DNA of 21,454 nucleotides, from assembly GCA_001969505.1 (NCBI GenBank), contig LSSK01000893.1, forward strand, positions 1-21,454. The letters are read 5' to 3'. Position numbers and translations under genes: made by a program. The stretch is from Zancudomyces culisetae (Eukaryota; Kickxellomycota; Harpellomycetes; Harpellales; Legeriomycetaceae). Position 1 is the first letter of the stretch. Each line of letters opens with the position of its first letter. The notes below the pieces were generated by a model, which saw nothing but the letters and a program-made list of their open reading frames with translations, had not been told where the DNA came from and made no database searches. This document shows positions 10,601-21,219 of the stretch, one piece after another.

Positions 10601-13600
10601 TCTATATCATCCATATCATCATCATCCACTACTTCTTCATCTCCATCTACACTCTCTCCGTCTCCGTCTTCTTCATCATCCTCATCCGATTGATCCGAAT
10701 CCATCTCTGACATTGAACTTCTCTCGTCATAATACTCAGTAAACGACATACTATCCGATGAATACATATCACTATCCTCTCTCAACGCCTCCGTTATCGC
10801 ATCTCCATGAACCAACCCCAACGCTGAATTCATATACAAATCCGGTGGAATGTCATCTTCCGATAACCCATCAATCGCCGAATAATCTATATCAATCGAC
10901 TTTGTCGCCTCCAAATACTTTGACGCCAACTTTGAATTCAACTTCAAAGCTGCTTGACTCAGCTGGTCCAGCGGCTTCATCAAACAATTCAACACCTCCT
11001 TGCTGCTTGGATTATTCAAATCTAGCCGACTAGTCGCAGTCAATATCATCTCGAAAAATCCCTTTTCCAATATCATCTTTCCCATTACCAATGACTTGGA
11101 ATTCTCACTTGTCTTATCTTTTGCATTTGGATTTGTTGAGGTTTCTGCCAGTAATAATATTAGCAACCTTGAAAGTGCTTTCAATCGACTATATGTAATT
11201 TCCAGTAGTGTCATTGTTGTTGTAACTCCATCAATTCCACTTGGTGCACATGCCAACGTCTCTCTAAATGCTCTAGCTATATGATCAAGTACCAATTGTC
11301 TAGATGCTTCAATAGCCTGTCCAAGTTGTATCTGTTGTTGTGTTTGTGTTTGTGTCTGTGTCTGTGTCTGTTGTTGTGTTTGTGTTTGTGTTTGTGTTTG
11401 TGTTTGTTGTGTTTGTGTCTTTGGTTTTGGTTTATTGTTTATAGTAAATTCCACCAACGGATCATAAAGAACAACATCACTCGATGGACACAATACATCC
11501 AATAGCGTTCTAGCCCAATATATCTGATTATTACACAAATCCGCCCGCAACAAATACAATATCCTCTTCACAGACTTGTAGTTCTTCTCGTCAATCTTGC
11601 TCTCGTCATCCACCAACTTATCCACAGTCATGTTCTTATCAAACGTCTCGCTATACGCCATCGATAACGCATACGTTGATGCCTCCCGAACCGTCATATC
11701 ATGCACCAAAAAACTTATCAACGGTGATCGATGTTGCATGCTGTTTTGCTGTTTGGCCACAAGTACTGCCGGAATTGTAAACGAATAGTTGCTAAATATC
11801 TCCACCAACAACTGAATCAAAAAACACCGGTACGCCGTCAGCTCTACATTCTCCACCATCGCCTCTTTATCCACCTGCTGTTTCCCCTTTATCCCCACCA
11901 TATGCTCTGCCGCACTACCACCACCACTACCACTACCACTGCTATTACCCGCATTTCCCCCTTCGCTCTTTGTTGCCAACAACTCCTCCACTATTACACT
12001 CACCAACTGCTTACTCTTCTCTACATCCGCCTCACATACTTCTTCTGAATGGTCAACAACTTTGTCTCTGCTCTCCAACTCCTTCTTTATCTCTTCAAGC
12101 TTTTTCTGCTGGTCTTTTACTTCTACCATCTCTTCTACCTCTTTACAACTACTTGCATAGTACTCAATCTCGTCTCCTGAAAATGGCTCCAAATGTCTCC
12201 ATCCTACCTTTACATTATTTGCCTTTGCCATCGCTGATGCTGATGCTGATGCTGATGTTGAATTCCCATTTGTACTTGCGGCTGGTCCCTCAAAATTCAT
12301 CGCTGAACAATGCTTGGCTGCCAACTCTACAAACAAATCTGGATTCCGCAACACCACACTTGAATTCGCCCGAAGAAACCCTGACACATCTGGATATCGG
12401 AACTGATTCGCCTCCAAAAACATGTACACCCGAATCGCCATCGAATTCTTCAACACCCCTGCCGTCTCTATCACATGTCGAACTATATGCATCAGTAGCA
12501 CTCGCTCCTGCTTCAACTGCCCCACTATCCCCGTCTGGCTAACCTTCGTTATCATCTTCTTCACCATATTCTCTGCCGTCAATGTCGCATCGTTCATTTC
12601 CATCCCTTCCATCTCTGTTGTCCCTGAAATCCTCTTTATCAACCTCAATATTCCCACCAACCCTGATCCCGCCTCTCCTACCAGCTTGCTACTAAACTCC
12701 TCGCCTCGTGTCAGATATGCAATCAACCGGAAGAATGACATTCGCATCTCTCGCTCCATACTAACCTTCCCACTACTCACTTTTGCCAGTATTTCTATCG
12801 TCAATTGGCTTATTTTGTTTGTGTGCTCACATTGCTCCTTTTTCTTTTTGTTTTCCATTTCTTTTTCACTTTCTTTTTCTTTCTCTTTTTCACCTTCACT
12901 TTCTTTTTCTTTTCCATTTTCATTCAGAGTTTGACTTTGATTAACACTTTTCGGTTCATTAACCATCCTCAAATACGTACAAAACACCAAAAATATCGCA
13001 CTCGCATAATTGCAATACTCTACCACACTCTCCGACCTTACCATCTTATTCATTATCTCCACCAACGGCTCCACCACTTGTCCCGCCCATCCCTCAAACT
13101 GCGTTCCTAATGTCGGATCACTCAGTATAATCGCCCAGAACGTCGCTTGATAAAACAGCTCGTTCGATTTTTTAATCCCTTCTTCTCCTTCCTCTCCTGA
13201 CATTACCTCGCTCGCACTCCTTTTCAATCCACTAAACAACTCCTCAAACATTTTATCCGTTACTTTCCCCACCTTTTTCGTCACCAAAACTACCAAATGG
13301 ATCAGTTGTTGTTTAAATTTGCCCCTTGTTACCGTCACTAATTCTACTATCCGCCCTGGAATACTCTCCTCCAAATCGGCTCGCTGTGCTATTAGCTTTT
13401 CTTGAAGCTCTGTAACTTGTTCTATCAGTTTTTTTTCGCTATCGACTACCATATCCTCCACTCCTGTCCCTGTCTCTTTCTTTTTCTCAGATTCTGCTTC
13501 TGCCTCTGCTACCTCCTTTTTCTTGTTATTATCTCCTTCATCTATATTCTCTGTCTGCTCTCCAACATTATCATCTTGTCGAGCTGACTCTACAGATTCT

Positions 13601-16600
13601 TCTTGTACACTGTCTTGTTCCATAGGAACTACTGTTTCATTACCTCCTTCACCTTCTCCTTCACCTTCACCTTCACCTTCTCCTTCTCTTCCTTGTTCTT
13701 CATTTGTAGCTGTTGCATTCATCATTCTCGTTACCAAATAATCCGCTGCTCTATCCAAACTATTAAATGTCAACCGCAATGCCTCTTCCACATTCCGTCG
13801 CTCAAATCCTATCGATACTAAATCTGCAACATGATTCTGATTAACCACAAATCCGGGAGTTTCTCTCTGTGTCCCTGGCCTTACTATTGCTCCACTTGCC
13901 CCACTTCCTCCTTCCACTCCCACTCCCACTCCCAATCCACCTTCTACATTTTGACGACTACGTACTGTATCCAATGGTATATATAAACTCTCATAAAACG
14001 ATGCTTGATTTCCAATTCCCATCCCCACTCCCACTCCCATCCCCATTCCCATACCAATTCCCATCCCGATACCTGCTTCTTCTCTCATATTTCTCGCAGT
14101 CTTAATTGTATCAACCAAATTGTCGATATTACCCTTTATCAACACTCCCATACACGCCAATAAAGAATCCATACAATTCGTACTAAACTCTGGAACTGAA
14201 CTTGAAAAATATACCCTCTTCACCAATGGAAATACCTCTCGTTTAATCTTGGCCGATACCAACGCTGCCGAAAACTCTTTATTACTTCCCACAAAATACT
14301 CACTGTTCTTCAACTCCTCTGTATTTGGCTTCATATACGCCACATACACACAGTCTGCCAGCAGGTTTGTGTTGGTTAGGAAATGCAAAATCGTCAGTAA
14401 CATCTCAAACGTATTATCCAACAACTCTACAAACTTGTTTTGCGCCGTAACTCCTGTGCTTTCTCCTCCTCCTCCTCCTCCTCCTCCTGCAACTTCTGTT
14501 CCCTCCGCATTCCTTGTTATTCCTTTGCTCACACACTGCTCATATATCGTCAAAACCTTCGAAATCAACTCCAAAAGCCGTGGAATTCCTTGTTTAATAC
14601 AAAACGGCAATAGTATCGACGCCTGTATAAATGTTCGCGACTTGTCCTCGATCAACATCATTGTCGTTGATCCCACTGCTGAATTGATATATCGAAGCTC
14701 ACTCAACAAATTTTCATAATCCGGCGTTCCTTGCATTATACTTCTCTCTATCTCTTCTCCCAACCCTATAGACTTTTTCATTGCCTCCATAAGCAGCTGT
14801 GAAAATATCGACGATACCCTTGCAAAATCTTCTTCTGATTCCACTGGCGTTGTTCTCTTTGGTCCAATATACTTTGTCACATTTAAAAACAGTTGCAATA
14901 AACTCGTTCCTACCTTTCCCGCCACCTCGCTTATAATCTTTACATTTGCACAATATCGACTTGCATCTGTTTTCTTTATTTCTTTTTCTTTCTCTAACTC
15001 TTTTTCTAACTCTTTCTCTTTCTCCTTCTCTTTCTCCTTGTTCTTTTCCTTTTCTATTTCTTTTACCTTCTCCATACATTCTGCCATATACAACTCCAAT
15101 TCCAGTATCTTCAAATACACCTTGGTTAAGTTCTCCATCATTTCTCGTCCCTTCCCTTTACTCATCTCCTGAACAAACATCACTATACTCTTGCTCTCAG
15201 CTGCTGATGTGCTTGAAAATTGAAATACCGACAACGAAATCAACCCTGACAATTCTGTCAAACTACACAGCTTTTCCTCCAAACTCTCTATCAATTTTTC
15301 TTCTTCACTTTCCCCTTCACCTTCACCTTCCCCTTCACCTTCTTTCAATATCTGTTTAACTTGCTTCAAAAGATCTTGTTCAAGTACCATTTTGAATCCT
15401 GGCTTATCTACCACTTGTATCAACGCCTTAACCATCCCTTCAAACACTACCTCTGGTATTGTAGATACTAATGCCTCACACACCCCCGAAATCGACTTGA
15501 CTGTTCTCGTTCCAACCCAGTTAAATGGCATTTGCCGCGACCCCAGCAGCTTCAACGTCGTTTCCCACCCCTTCTTCTCCAAAAACAACTCGTTCTGCGT
15601 TCGTTGTTGAAACAACCCTTCCAAAAATGTAAATGCTGACTCCACCATAAAGTTGTATATATCTACCAACTGATCCTTACTCTCCAACTGCTTGTCATTT
15701 CTAAACAACTGCGTATTCCCTGGATTAAGCTCTGCCAATTCTTTCCCCTCCCTTCCCAACCTCTCCAGCTTGTTCAACATTGCTATTATCTTTTCCATTA
15801 TTTCCTCTTTCACACTCGGGAAATGCCGCATAAACTCATCTATTCCCACTCCCAAGGTTCCCGGAATGTCTCCTTCCTGTAGTATCTTTACAAAATTAAA
15901 ATCAGTAAACACTCCAAACATCACATCCAGTATCTTGGATTCCGAAAACATCTTCAGTCCCGCACTGTTCAAACAAATCGCCCCCAATCCATTCGGAATT
16001 GCCATCAACACATCGCCAGAATATGGAATATGCTCCTCTATCGACTTCAAAAATGTCTGTGGAAGTTTAGACTCTTGAAGTACCAAAAGGCTTGTTGGCT
16101 CGTTGTGCACCATGTTTGCCATCAGATCCACCGCATGCCCATATACCAATCCCCCAAAACTAACTGGATGCTGAAATATTTGTCCAAGTGACTTTGGCAG
16201 ACTGCCTTCTACTAGATTCCGTAATCGATCTTGCATCCCATTGTTTGCTATCATCTTGGATAACAACTTGAACAACTCCTTCAGCAGCGTTCCCTGCGTT
16301 GTATTCACTATCTCTGGTCGTCGGTACTGCTCCTCAAGACTGCTTGGATACTTTGGAACTTGTGTTGGCGCCACTGAAAACACCTTAAACTCCTCCTCGC
16401 TCACTTTCCCTTCATACTCTATCATCTCGCCTACCTCCTTGCTTATCCTCTCCACTACCACTGTCACTCCATCACATCCACAAAATGCCCCAAATCCACT
16501 CCTGGGTGTCGATACCAAATTCTCTATTATTCTTGTCACCCGCCCAACGTCCCACTTGTACTCGCTGTCTCGGTTTTTTAATGAATCCACCAACACTTGC

Positions 16601-18161
16601 ATCATTCCTGCTGATATCAACATCCGTCCTCCGTTTAGATCCGTTATTATATACGTCACCAAGCTATACAAACACTGTCTAAACTCCTTGTTGTACGTAA
16701 CTTTTCCTTTCACCTTGCCTGCAAACACCTTTCTAAGAATATTCATCAGGATCCCGTGATTGGCTGTTATATTAAGCGCGCTATATATCGCTGCAACCTC
16801 ACTTTGTTGCTTCAAAAGTGACTCTAGACATCCCAACGCCACTGTACATATCTCCAAACTTGCTCCTGACTCGTCCTGCAGTAACTCTACTATATCTGGC
16901 GAGATTTTTGGCTGGAACTTCAACACATTTGCCTTGAACTCCGGCTTTGTCCCAAGTGTCGCTATAAGCGCTATTGCATTTATCCTAACACTCAGCAATT
17001 GCTCTCGCTTCTCCCGACTTCCTTCGGCCAATACCATGCCTATCCTAACCTTTTGGTATAATTCTAAGTGTCTAGAATGTGGCACGTGATACTGTTTGGC
17101 TATTTTTTCAAACACTTGCTGCTCCGTCATCTCCCGTACCATTTTTACTGCTATACAAATATTTACTAGTCCCTCTGCAATAACTCCCGCCTCGCTTCCA
17201 ACACTTGACCCTCTTCCTGCAACCTTCTTTCCTGACCCGCTCCTGACCAAGCCTTTACGCTTGCTTGAAACCACTCCCCCACTCGCCTTTTGCGGCTTCG
17301 TGTTGGTTCCTCCTCCAGATGTCTCTATCTTTTCTATTTCACTCTTTTTTACTATTTTCAGCGCCTCGGCTGCTGTCCTGTAAAAACTAAAGTCAATAGT
17401 CACTCCTGCCTCACTCTTCTTTATCTTTCCTCCATTCTTGATCACGTACTTGTATTCATTGACCTGCTGCACCGCTACACTCTTATTTTTACCTTCTTCT
17501 TCCTTTAATTCCTCGTAGTATTTCTCCAACCCCCATGGCTCTGAAAGAACTCGCAGCTGTGGCATCAATTCTGATATCCGCTGCCTAATTGCTTGCTGGA
17601 AATTTCCCTTCTGTGACAGTACTATCAACAGCTTTATAGTTCTTTCAATGATCCTTAGATCAGTTGTGTTCATCAAGTCCAACAACCGCCCCACTGAGGA
17701 GTAGATGTTCTTGTTCACGCAATTCTCAGTCAGCAGCTTTGTAAATTCCAAAACTGAACACACAATCTTTACGCTATCCTCATCTATCTCCTTTCTCGCT
17801 ATATGTGTCACTGGCTGCTTGAGTTCAAAGGTCTTTACTACTCTCTCCAAAATCTCGTCAAATCTATTTAGAACCTTTATCCAATGGAAAAAATCACTCC
17901 TGCTAAACGGCCACTCCTTCACCGTTGCTATTGCTGCCACAACTTCATCTTCCGTTCCTTTTTCCAATTTTGTCCGAAGTTCAGAGATTTCAATTGGCTA
18001 TTTAGATTATATTTTATAATTATTAACTATACTGTTATTTCTTCCACCTCGTATACTTCTCTAATAATTTTATTTAGTCAATTTAAAACTTGGGTATTCA
18101 TATTTTTTATACTTACCGGAAAATTAAGCTTCTTACGATTCTGTTTCTTTATAATCGTCAT
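4666..18161 (-). CDS. TOM1: Giant HECT E3 ubiquitin ligase, TOM1/HUWE1 orthologue
   Basis: The CDS joins, on the minus strand, 18161-18117 (15 codons) to 17997-4666 and encodes 4458 residues. The N-terminal part (about 60-900) is helical and matches the DUF908/DUF913 region of this family. A UBA domain is at about 1400-1440 (HVADLVSIGF, EEALRLTFNSLDRAADYL). Acidic Asp/Glu blocks lie at about 2445-2555 and 2790-2825. Two UBM-like motifs are at about 3225-3253 (LGIDLEFIQAIPNEMRREVL) and 3327-3346 (REFLDALPPDIRQEVIEQQ). The HECT domain spans about 4115-4458, with EEGVDAGGVTREWF and the catalytic Cys 4425 in HTCFNQLDLP (codon 4770-4768). The protein transfers ubiquitin from an E2 to substrates; yeast Tom1 and human HUWE1 act in histone, ribosomal-protein and stress pathways. 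It is longer than S. cerevisiae Tom1 and close to human HUWE1 in size and domain spacing, but I see no WWE domain. The long frame alone has no ATG before TTG 17967-17965, so the upstream mini-exon is needed. Confidence 0.95.
5622..5706 (-). other. TOM1: Start of the HECT domain of TOM1
   Basis: The segment encodes SGAEIRHGKLNVKFYEEEG, the N-terminal edge of the HECT N-lobe. It continues without a break to the stop codon, so the catalytic domain (about 345 residues) is complete and includes the conserved FVGRIIGKAI, DMEAVDPEY, LISGLPDIDVDDW and QIQWFWRA segments. Confidence 0.85.
7132..8232 (-). repeat. TOM1 low-complexity linker: Asn/Thr, Asn/Asp and Arg/Asp repeats
   Basis: Within the TOM1 frame, simple repeats encode alternating dipeptides or homopolymers. 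Asn-Thr alternation is at about 7165-7204, Asn-Asp at about 7500-7560, Arg-Asp (six units) at about 7627-7662, and polythreonine with Ala/Thr repeats at about 8085-8232. They lie between the UBM motifs and the HECT domain, a region expected to be disordered. Confidence 0.85.
8413..8560 (-). repeat. Lys-Glu repeat tract in TOM1
   Basis: A hexanucleotide-like CTTTTT/CTTTCT repeat on the plus strand encodes alternating Lys-Glu followed by Glu-rich sequence, at about residues 3160-3210. It is expected to form a charged single helix or coiled coil just before the first UBM-like motif. Confidence 0.85.
9457..9682 (-). repeat. Gly-Met hexanucleotide repeat and adjacent acidic tract in TOM1
   Basis: CCCATT units at about 9461-9501 encode Gly-Met repeats. 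The ATC/GTC trinucleotide array at about 9562-9682 encodes an almost pure Asp/Glu/Ser acidic block with at least a dozen consecutive Asp. Acidic blocks in Tom1/HUWE1 are implicated in binding basic substrates such as histones and ribosomal proteins. Confidence 0.85.
10135..10720 (-). repeat. Asp-Leu/Asp-Met repeat and acidic cluster in TOM1
   Basis: AAATCC and CATGTC hexamers at about 10140-10215 encode alternating Asp-Leu and Asp-Met. Two Asp/Glu-rich clusters follow at about 10440-10500 and 10600-10700. The alternating acidic-hydrophobic pattern is unlike ordinary polyacidic tracts. Confidence 0.85.
11330..11423 (-). repeat. Gln-Thr repeat in TOM1
   Basis: TGTGTT/TGTGTC hexamers encode alternating Gln-Thr with interspersed Gln-Gln. 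The tract lies in an otherwise helical region of the protein and is probably a length-variable disordered insertion. Confidence 0.9.
13646..14065 (-). repeat. Gly-Glu and Gly-Met/Gly-Val repeats flanking the TOM1 UBA domain
   Basis: CTTCAC-type hexamers at about 13646-13688 encode Gly-Glu repeats on the C-terminal side of the UBA domain (13720-13845). CCCATT/CCCACT-type hexamers at about 14018-14065 encode Gly-Met, Gly-Ile and Gly-Val repeats on its N-terminal side. The folded UBA is thus framed by two repeat-encoded linkers. Confidence 0.8.
17998..18116 (-). other. 5'-proximal intron of TOM1
   Basis: On the minus strand the donor is GTAAGTAT (18116 downward) and the acceptor is AAATAG (ending 17998), giving 119 nt. 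The acceptor TAG is the in-frame stop that closes the long frame upstream, and the intron lies exactly between codons (phase 0). A GACTAAA candidate branch site is at 18079-18073. Splicing joins ...KKLNFP to PIEISELRTKLEKG and extends the conserved N-terminal helix. Confidence 0.85.
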
Positions 18162-18921
18162 TCTGTCTTTTTTTTTTCTCCTATACTTTAGTCCTTTAAT
18201 GATCTTTACGTTTTTTTTTCTCTTCGATTTTGTTTAATCACTAGCCTTGCTTTCTTTTACCTTGCACAAAAAGGCAAAAAAAAAACTTTTTTGCAGATTT
18301 ATACTGAATTCTTTTTACTTTTATGCGTTATAGTATTATTGTTGTTGTATTTTTTGCTGTTATTGTTTACAAAATACCAATTCCTTCTTGTATTACTTTT
18401 TCTAATTACAATATTTCATACAACTATTTTGACTATATACCACTTTTACACCAACAGTTAATATATTTAAAAATATTTCAATTCTTTTAACATTGCATTT
18501 GTTTTCATATTTGTGTTTATATAATTTACAAACTCAAAAATAAATATTAGCATTGTAATTTGATTGAAAACATTGGGCAAAAATAAATCATTTGGCTGCG
18601 CAAATTACGGGGAATTTAGAAAAAAAAAAAATTTTTTTATTGTAACTTTTATTTCATTTCGTTTTTTTTTCAAGTTCAACATACTCCAACTACATTTTTG
18701 CCCAGCTCAATATATTTATTTAGTATATTTACTTATTTTTTATTCTGCAAGATTCCATCACTATTTAGAAATAAAATCCACTAGTTTATATTAACTGGTA
18801 CAATGCAAAACACTAAAAATAATGCCGACTGTTTTTATTATCATCATTATTATTTACTGCACATTTTATGGTTATGATGATACCTGCTCTTATAAAAAAC
18901 AAATATAAAGATATTACCACT

Positions 18922-18946
18922 CCCCCTCCCCTCCCCTTCTCTCCCC
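18922..18946 (-). promoter_or_regulatory. G-quadruplex motif upstream of TOM1
   Basis: C runs at 18922-18926, 18928-18931, 18933-18936 and 18943-18946 give four G runs of four or more on the minus strand, with loops of 1, 1 and 6 nt. The motif is about 760 bp upstream of the TOM1 start codon, with the G-rich strand on the TOM1 coding strand. It also lies about 25 bp past the stop of the doubtful small ORF. Confidence 0.5.
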
Positions 18947-18972
18947 TCCTCATTCACCCACCTTCAAAACCT

Positions 18973-19164
18973 TCAAAACCATAAAAACCTTATCCCAAAA
19001 TCATATCTATCATCCCACCTTACTTTTTTCTGTCTCCATTCAATCTCTTTGTTGAAAAATATTTTTCTGCTTTGGAGAGCAAAAGTAATACCATTCATAC
19101 ACAAAAAAAACATACCAAACGATTTCCAATTCTTTAGAATTGTATCCAAACTTCGAGGTATCAT
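18973..19164 (-). CDS. Doubtful small ORF, 63 residues, one hydrophobic segment
   Basis: This ORF runs from an ATG preceded by A-rich sequence to TGA. Unlike other small frames in the window its peptide is not low-complexity: basic N-terminus, a hydrophobic stretch at about residues 16-30 (FGMFFLCMNGITFAL), then a charged Trp- and Arg-rich tail. The layout resembles small single-pass mitochondrial inner-membrane or assembly proteins, but I recognise no family. At this AT content a 63-codon frame can occur by chance. Confidence 0.2.
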   Translation of the reverse strand: MIPRSLDTILKNWKSFGMFFLCMNGITFALQSRKIFFNKEIEWRQKKVRWDDRYDFGIRFLWF

Positions 19165-19904
19165 TTTAAGGCGTAGTTTTGAGTATTTGTGGGGTAGTAG
19201 GGATAAACTATTATCAGGTGTATAAAGTATCAGTAATTTTGAATTTAAATGTATCCAACCTCAATTTATTTTTAGTTTTTTTCCACAATGTTGGTACCTA
19301 TAAACACTATAGCTATATTCTACTCGTTCTTTTTGTATGTCTGTATTCCTCTAGAGTTTACAAAGTAGACGATTCCAATAAAAGTCATAACATTCATCAA
19401 TTTACAACAAATTCAATCTTTTCAAGCAATGGCTGTTAGTCTGTACATGACATTTATCTGTTTCTAGATATCACACTTGTAATATTTTAATCAATTATTA
19501 AAGATAAAATACATACATGTAGATATAGGCGAGTACAACTTTCTTTTAGTTCCTGTAGCAAGCCATTTCATATTCAGTGATGTATCGTATATTTAAAAAG
19601 CTCAAAATAATGAGGATAATATTCAAGTTCACTACACAACTGCACCCTTATGCTCATCACTATTCCAATGCTATGTTATGTATGTGTCTATATTAGACCT
19701 AAAAAAAACTGTTTAATGTACATAACATACAATTATGCAAATGCATCTGTGCTCCAAGTTTGATACCATGTACTATTCCCAACCTCTATAAAAGGGCAAA
19801 ACAAGTTTGAATAAACAAAAATAGATGGTATAATTTTGTTTGATAAACATTATCATGTAGTTTGATTATGATATCCAAGAGTTATTCTCCAGCTCCTACT
19901 TGTA

Positions 19905-19928
19905 TAGTGATAGTGATAGTGATAGTGA
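19905..19928. repeat. Four TAGTGA hexamers
   Basis: The hexamer TAGTGA is repeated four times in tandem and grades into TGATGATGA. It lies about 420 bp upstream of the ankyrin gene. It is a simple microsatellite, with no function visible. Confidence 0.75.
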
Positions 19929-20266
19929 TGATGATATTAGTAGCCACCCTCTTTAAATTAAATATTACAACATGCCTTAAATAACACCCGAGTTAAATCT
20001 GGTTCAATTCTACTACAACTCATTATTATTCGATTTGATTTTTTTTTTCTCGATCACCTTTCAGTAATTTATATTTTTTTATTGAATTTCAATTTAGCCA
20101 AAAAAAACGTAATAACGAAGCTGATTTAATACTGAAAATTTTTTTTGTACTATAAAACCGCAAATCATATTCCAAGACTACAAATCAAACTTGATGCTAA
20201 GGCTAAATTACAATATTTTGTCCCCCCCTTTTCCACTATTCTTTCTTCCCGCCTCGCACCAAAATC

Positions 20267-20274
20267 TATAAATA
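20267..20274 (+). promoter_or_regulatory. TATA-box-like element of the ankyrin gene
   Basis: TATAAATA lies 71 nt upstream of the predicted ATG at 20345, a suitable distance for a yeast core promoter. Other AT-rich matches are nearby, so the assignment is tentative. Confidence 0.4.
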
Positions 20275-20344
20275 AATATTATATACTCATATATTTTGCA
20301 AAGACATATATATTAATTTGCGTGAACAAGGTGTTAATTTAAAA

Positions 20345-21219
20345 ATGAGTGAAAATATCTGGGTTTCAATAGCTGATGGGAACGTCGATCGGGTCAAGGA
20401 ATTGATATCTGCTGATGTACAATACGCCAACATCCAGGACGATAATGGCTACTCGCCATTGTAAGTTTTATTTCGTTTCTTCTATCTACATTTCGACACA
20501 TTATAACATTTTTAAAACATACTCCTCTATCCCGACAGCTAAAGACACCATTTCAAGAGATTATTTAATCCGATTATATAGACATGCTGCATCTTCGTAT
20601 AACAATTTAGAATTGATCGATTTTATCCTACAAAACGGTGGAAATGTAAATATTCTTGATAACGATGGCGATTCCCCTCTTCACGTTTGCGAGAGTGTGG
20701 AATGTGCAATACATCTTATTAAAAACGGTGCAGACTACAAAATACTAAACAAAGATGGGTTCAATGTAAGCTCACTTGTATTTACCTTACTCATCTACCT
20801 GTGTACTTTTTATACTTTTATCCATTGAAACGACTTGTATTAACGCATTGTACAACAAAAACGTACTACACCCACAATAGGCGATTCAAGCAATTGGAAT
20901 TAATGATCAAATAGAGGTAGCAAAGGGGGTATGTGATTATCTTGGTTTGAAATTGGAATTGCCAGGAGAAACAGGCAGTGAATTAGACTCTATAAATGGC
21001 AAGGGCGGAGATGATGACGATGACGAGGGTTTGGATCCTGACGAGCTTGATGAATATCTCAATTCTGAGAGTTTAGATACTATATTTGCCCAAATAATGC
21101 AGGATGCTGGGGGTGATGGAAGTATCGACGAAAATGAACTCAAAAGCTTGGTATTGGATTACATCAAAAAAGAAAAGTTTAAACATCTTGGGAACAGCGA
21201 GGATCAACCCCAACAGTAA
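20345..21219 (+). CDS. Small ankyrin-repeat protein with acidic EF-hand-like tail, three exons
   Basis: The CDS joins 20345-20460, 20582-20765 and 20881-21219 and encodes 212 residues. Ankyrin repeats are at about 4-35, 36-68 (YSPLHAASSYNNLELIDFIL, then NGGNVNILDNDG) and 69-98 (DSPLH, NGADYKILNKDG), with a partial capping repeat at about 99-122. An Asp-rich segment follows at 144-160. The last part has two predicted helices flanking DAGGDGSIDENE (175-186), which fits an EF-hand loop at positions 1, 5, 6, 8, 9 and 12. Only spliced joining restores the SPLH ankyrin signature, because exon 1 runs directly into a stop if intron 1 is kept. The protein resembles small uncharacterised fungal ankyrin proteins such as S. 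cerevisiae YGL242C. Ankyrin repeats bind other proteins; the partner is unknown. It is divergent from TOM1. Confidence 0.9.
20461..20581 (+). other. Intron 1 of the ankyrin gene
   Basis: The 121-nt intron starts GTAAGT and ends ATATAG. It interrupts the Leu codon of the SPLH motif (TT|A). The alternative acceptor CGACAG at 20533-20538 would create an immediate TAA, so it is not used for the coding transcript. The branch site is weak. Confidence 0.88.
20766..20880 (+). other. Intron 2 of the ankyrin gene
   Basis: The 115-nt intron starts GTAAGC and ends AATAG, between codons (phase 0). TATTAAC at 20838-20844 is a near-consensus branch point 36 nt before the acceptor. Retention would give a hydrophobic 20-residue tail and a stop at 20826-20828. 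Confidence 0.88.

Larger units (their letters stand above)
18162..20344. other. Divergent intergenic region between TOM1 and the ankyrin gene
   Basis: About 2.2 kb of AT-rich DNA with long A/T tracts separates the two start codons. It should contain both promoters. Visible elements are a G-quadruplex motif on the minus strand, a TAGTGA repeat, a TATA-like site near the ankyrin gene and one doubtful small ORF. No tRNA, rRNA or other gene is apparent. Confidence 0.6.

Noticed and set aside
11970-12542. A 190-codon plus-strand frame
   Set aside because: It is antisense to TOM1 and low-complexity, with no motif.
18274-18294. GCAAAAAA / TTTTTTGC inverted repeat
   Set aside because: The stem is almost all A/T in a region full of A and T tracts, so chance is a good explanation.
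19985-20015. GGTTCAATTC, resembling a tRNA box B
   Set aside because: The flanking bases do not form a T-stem, and no box A or acceptor stem is found upstream.
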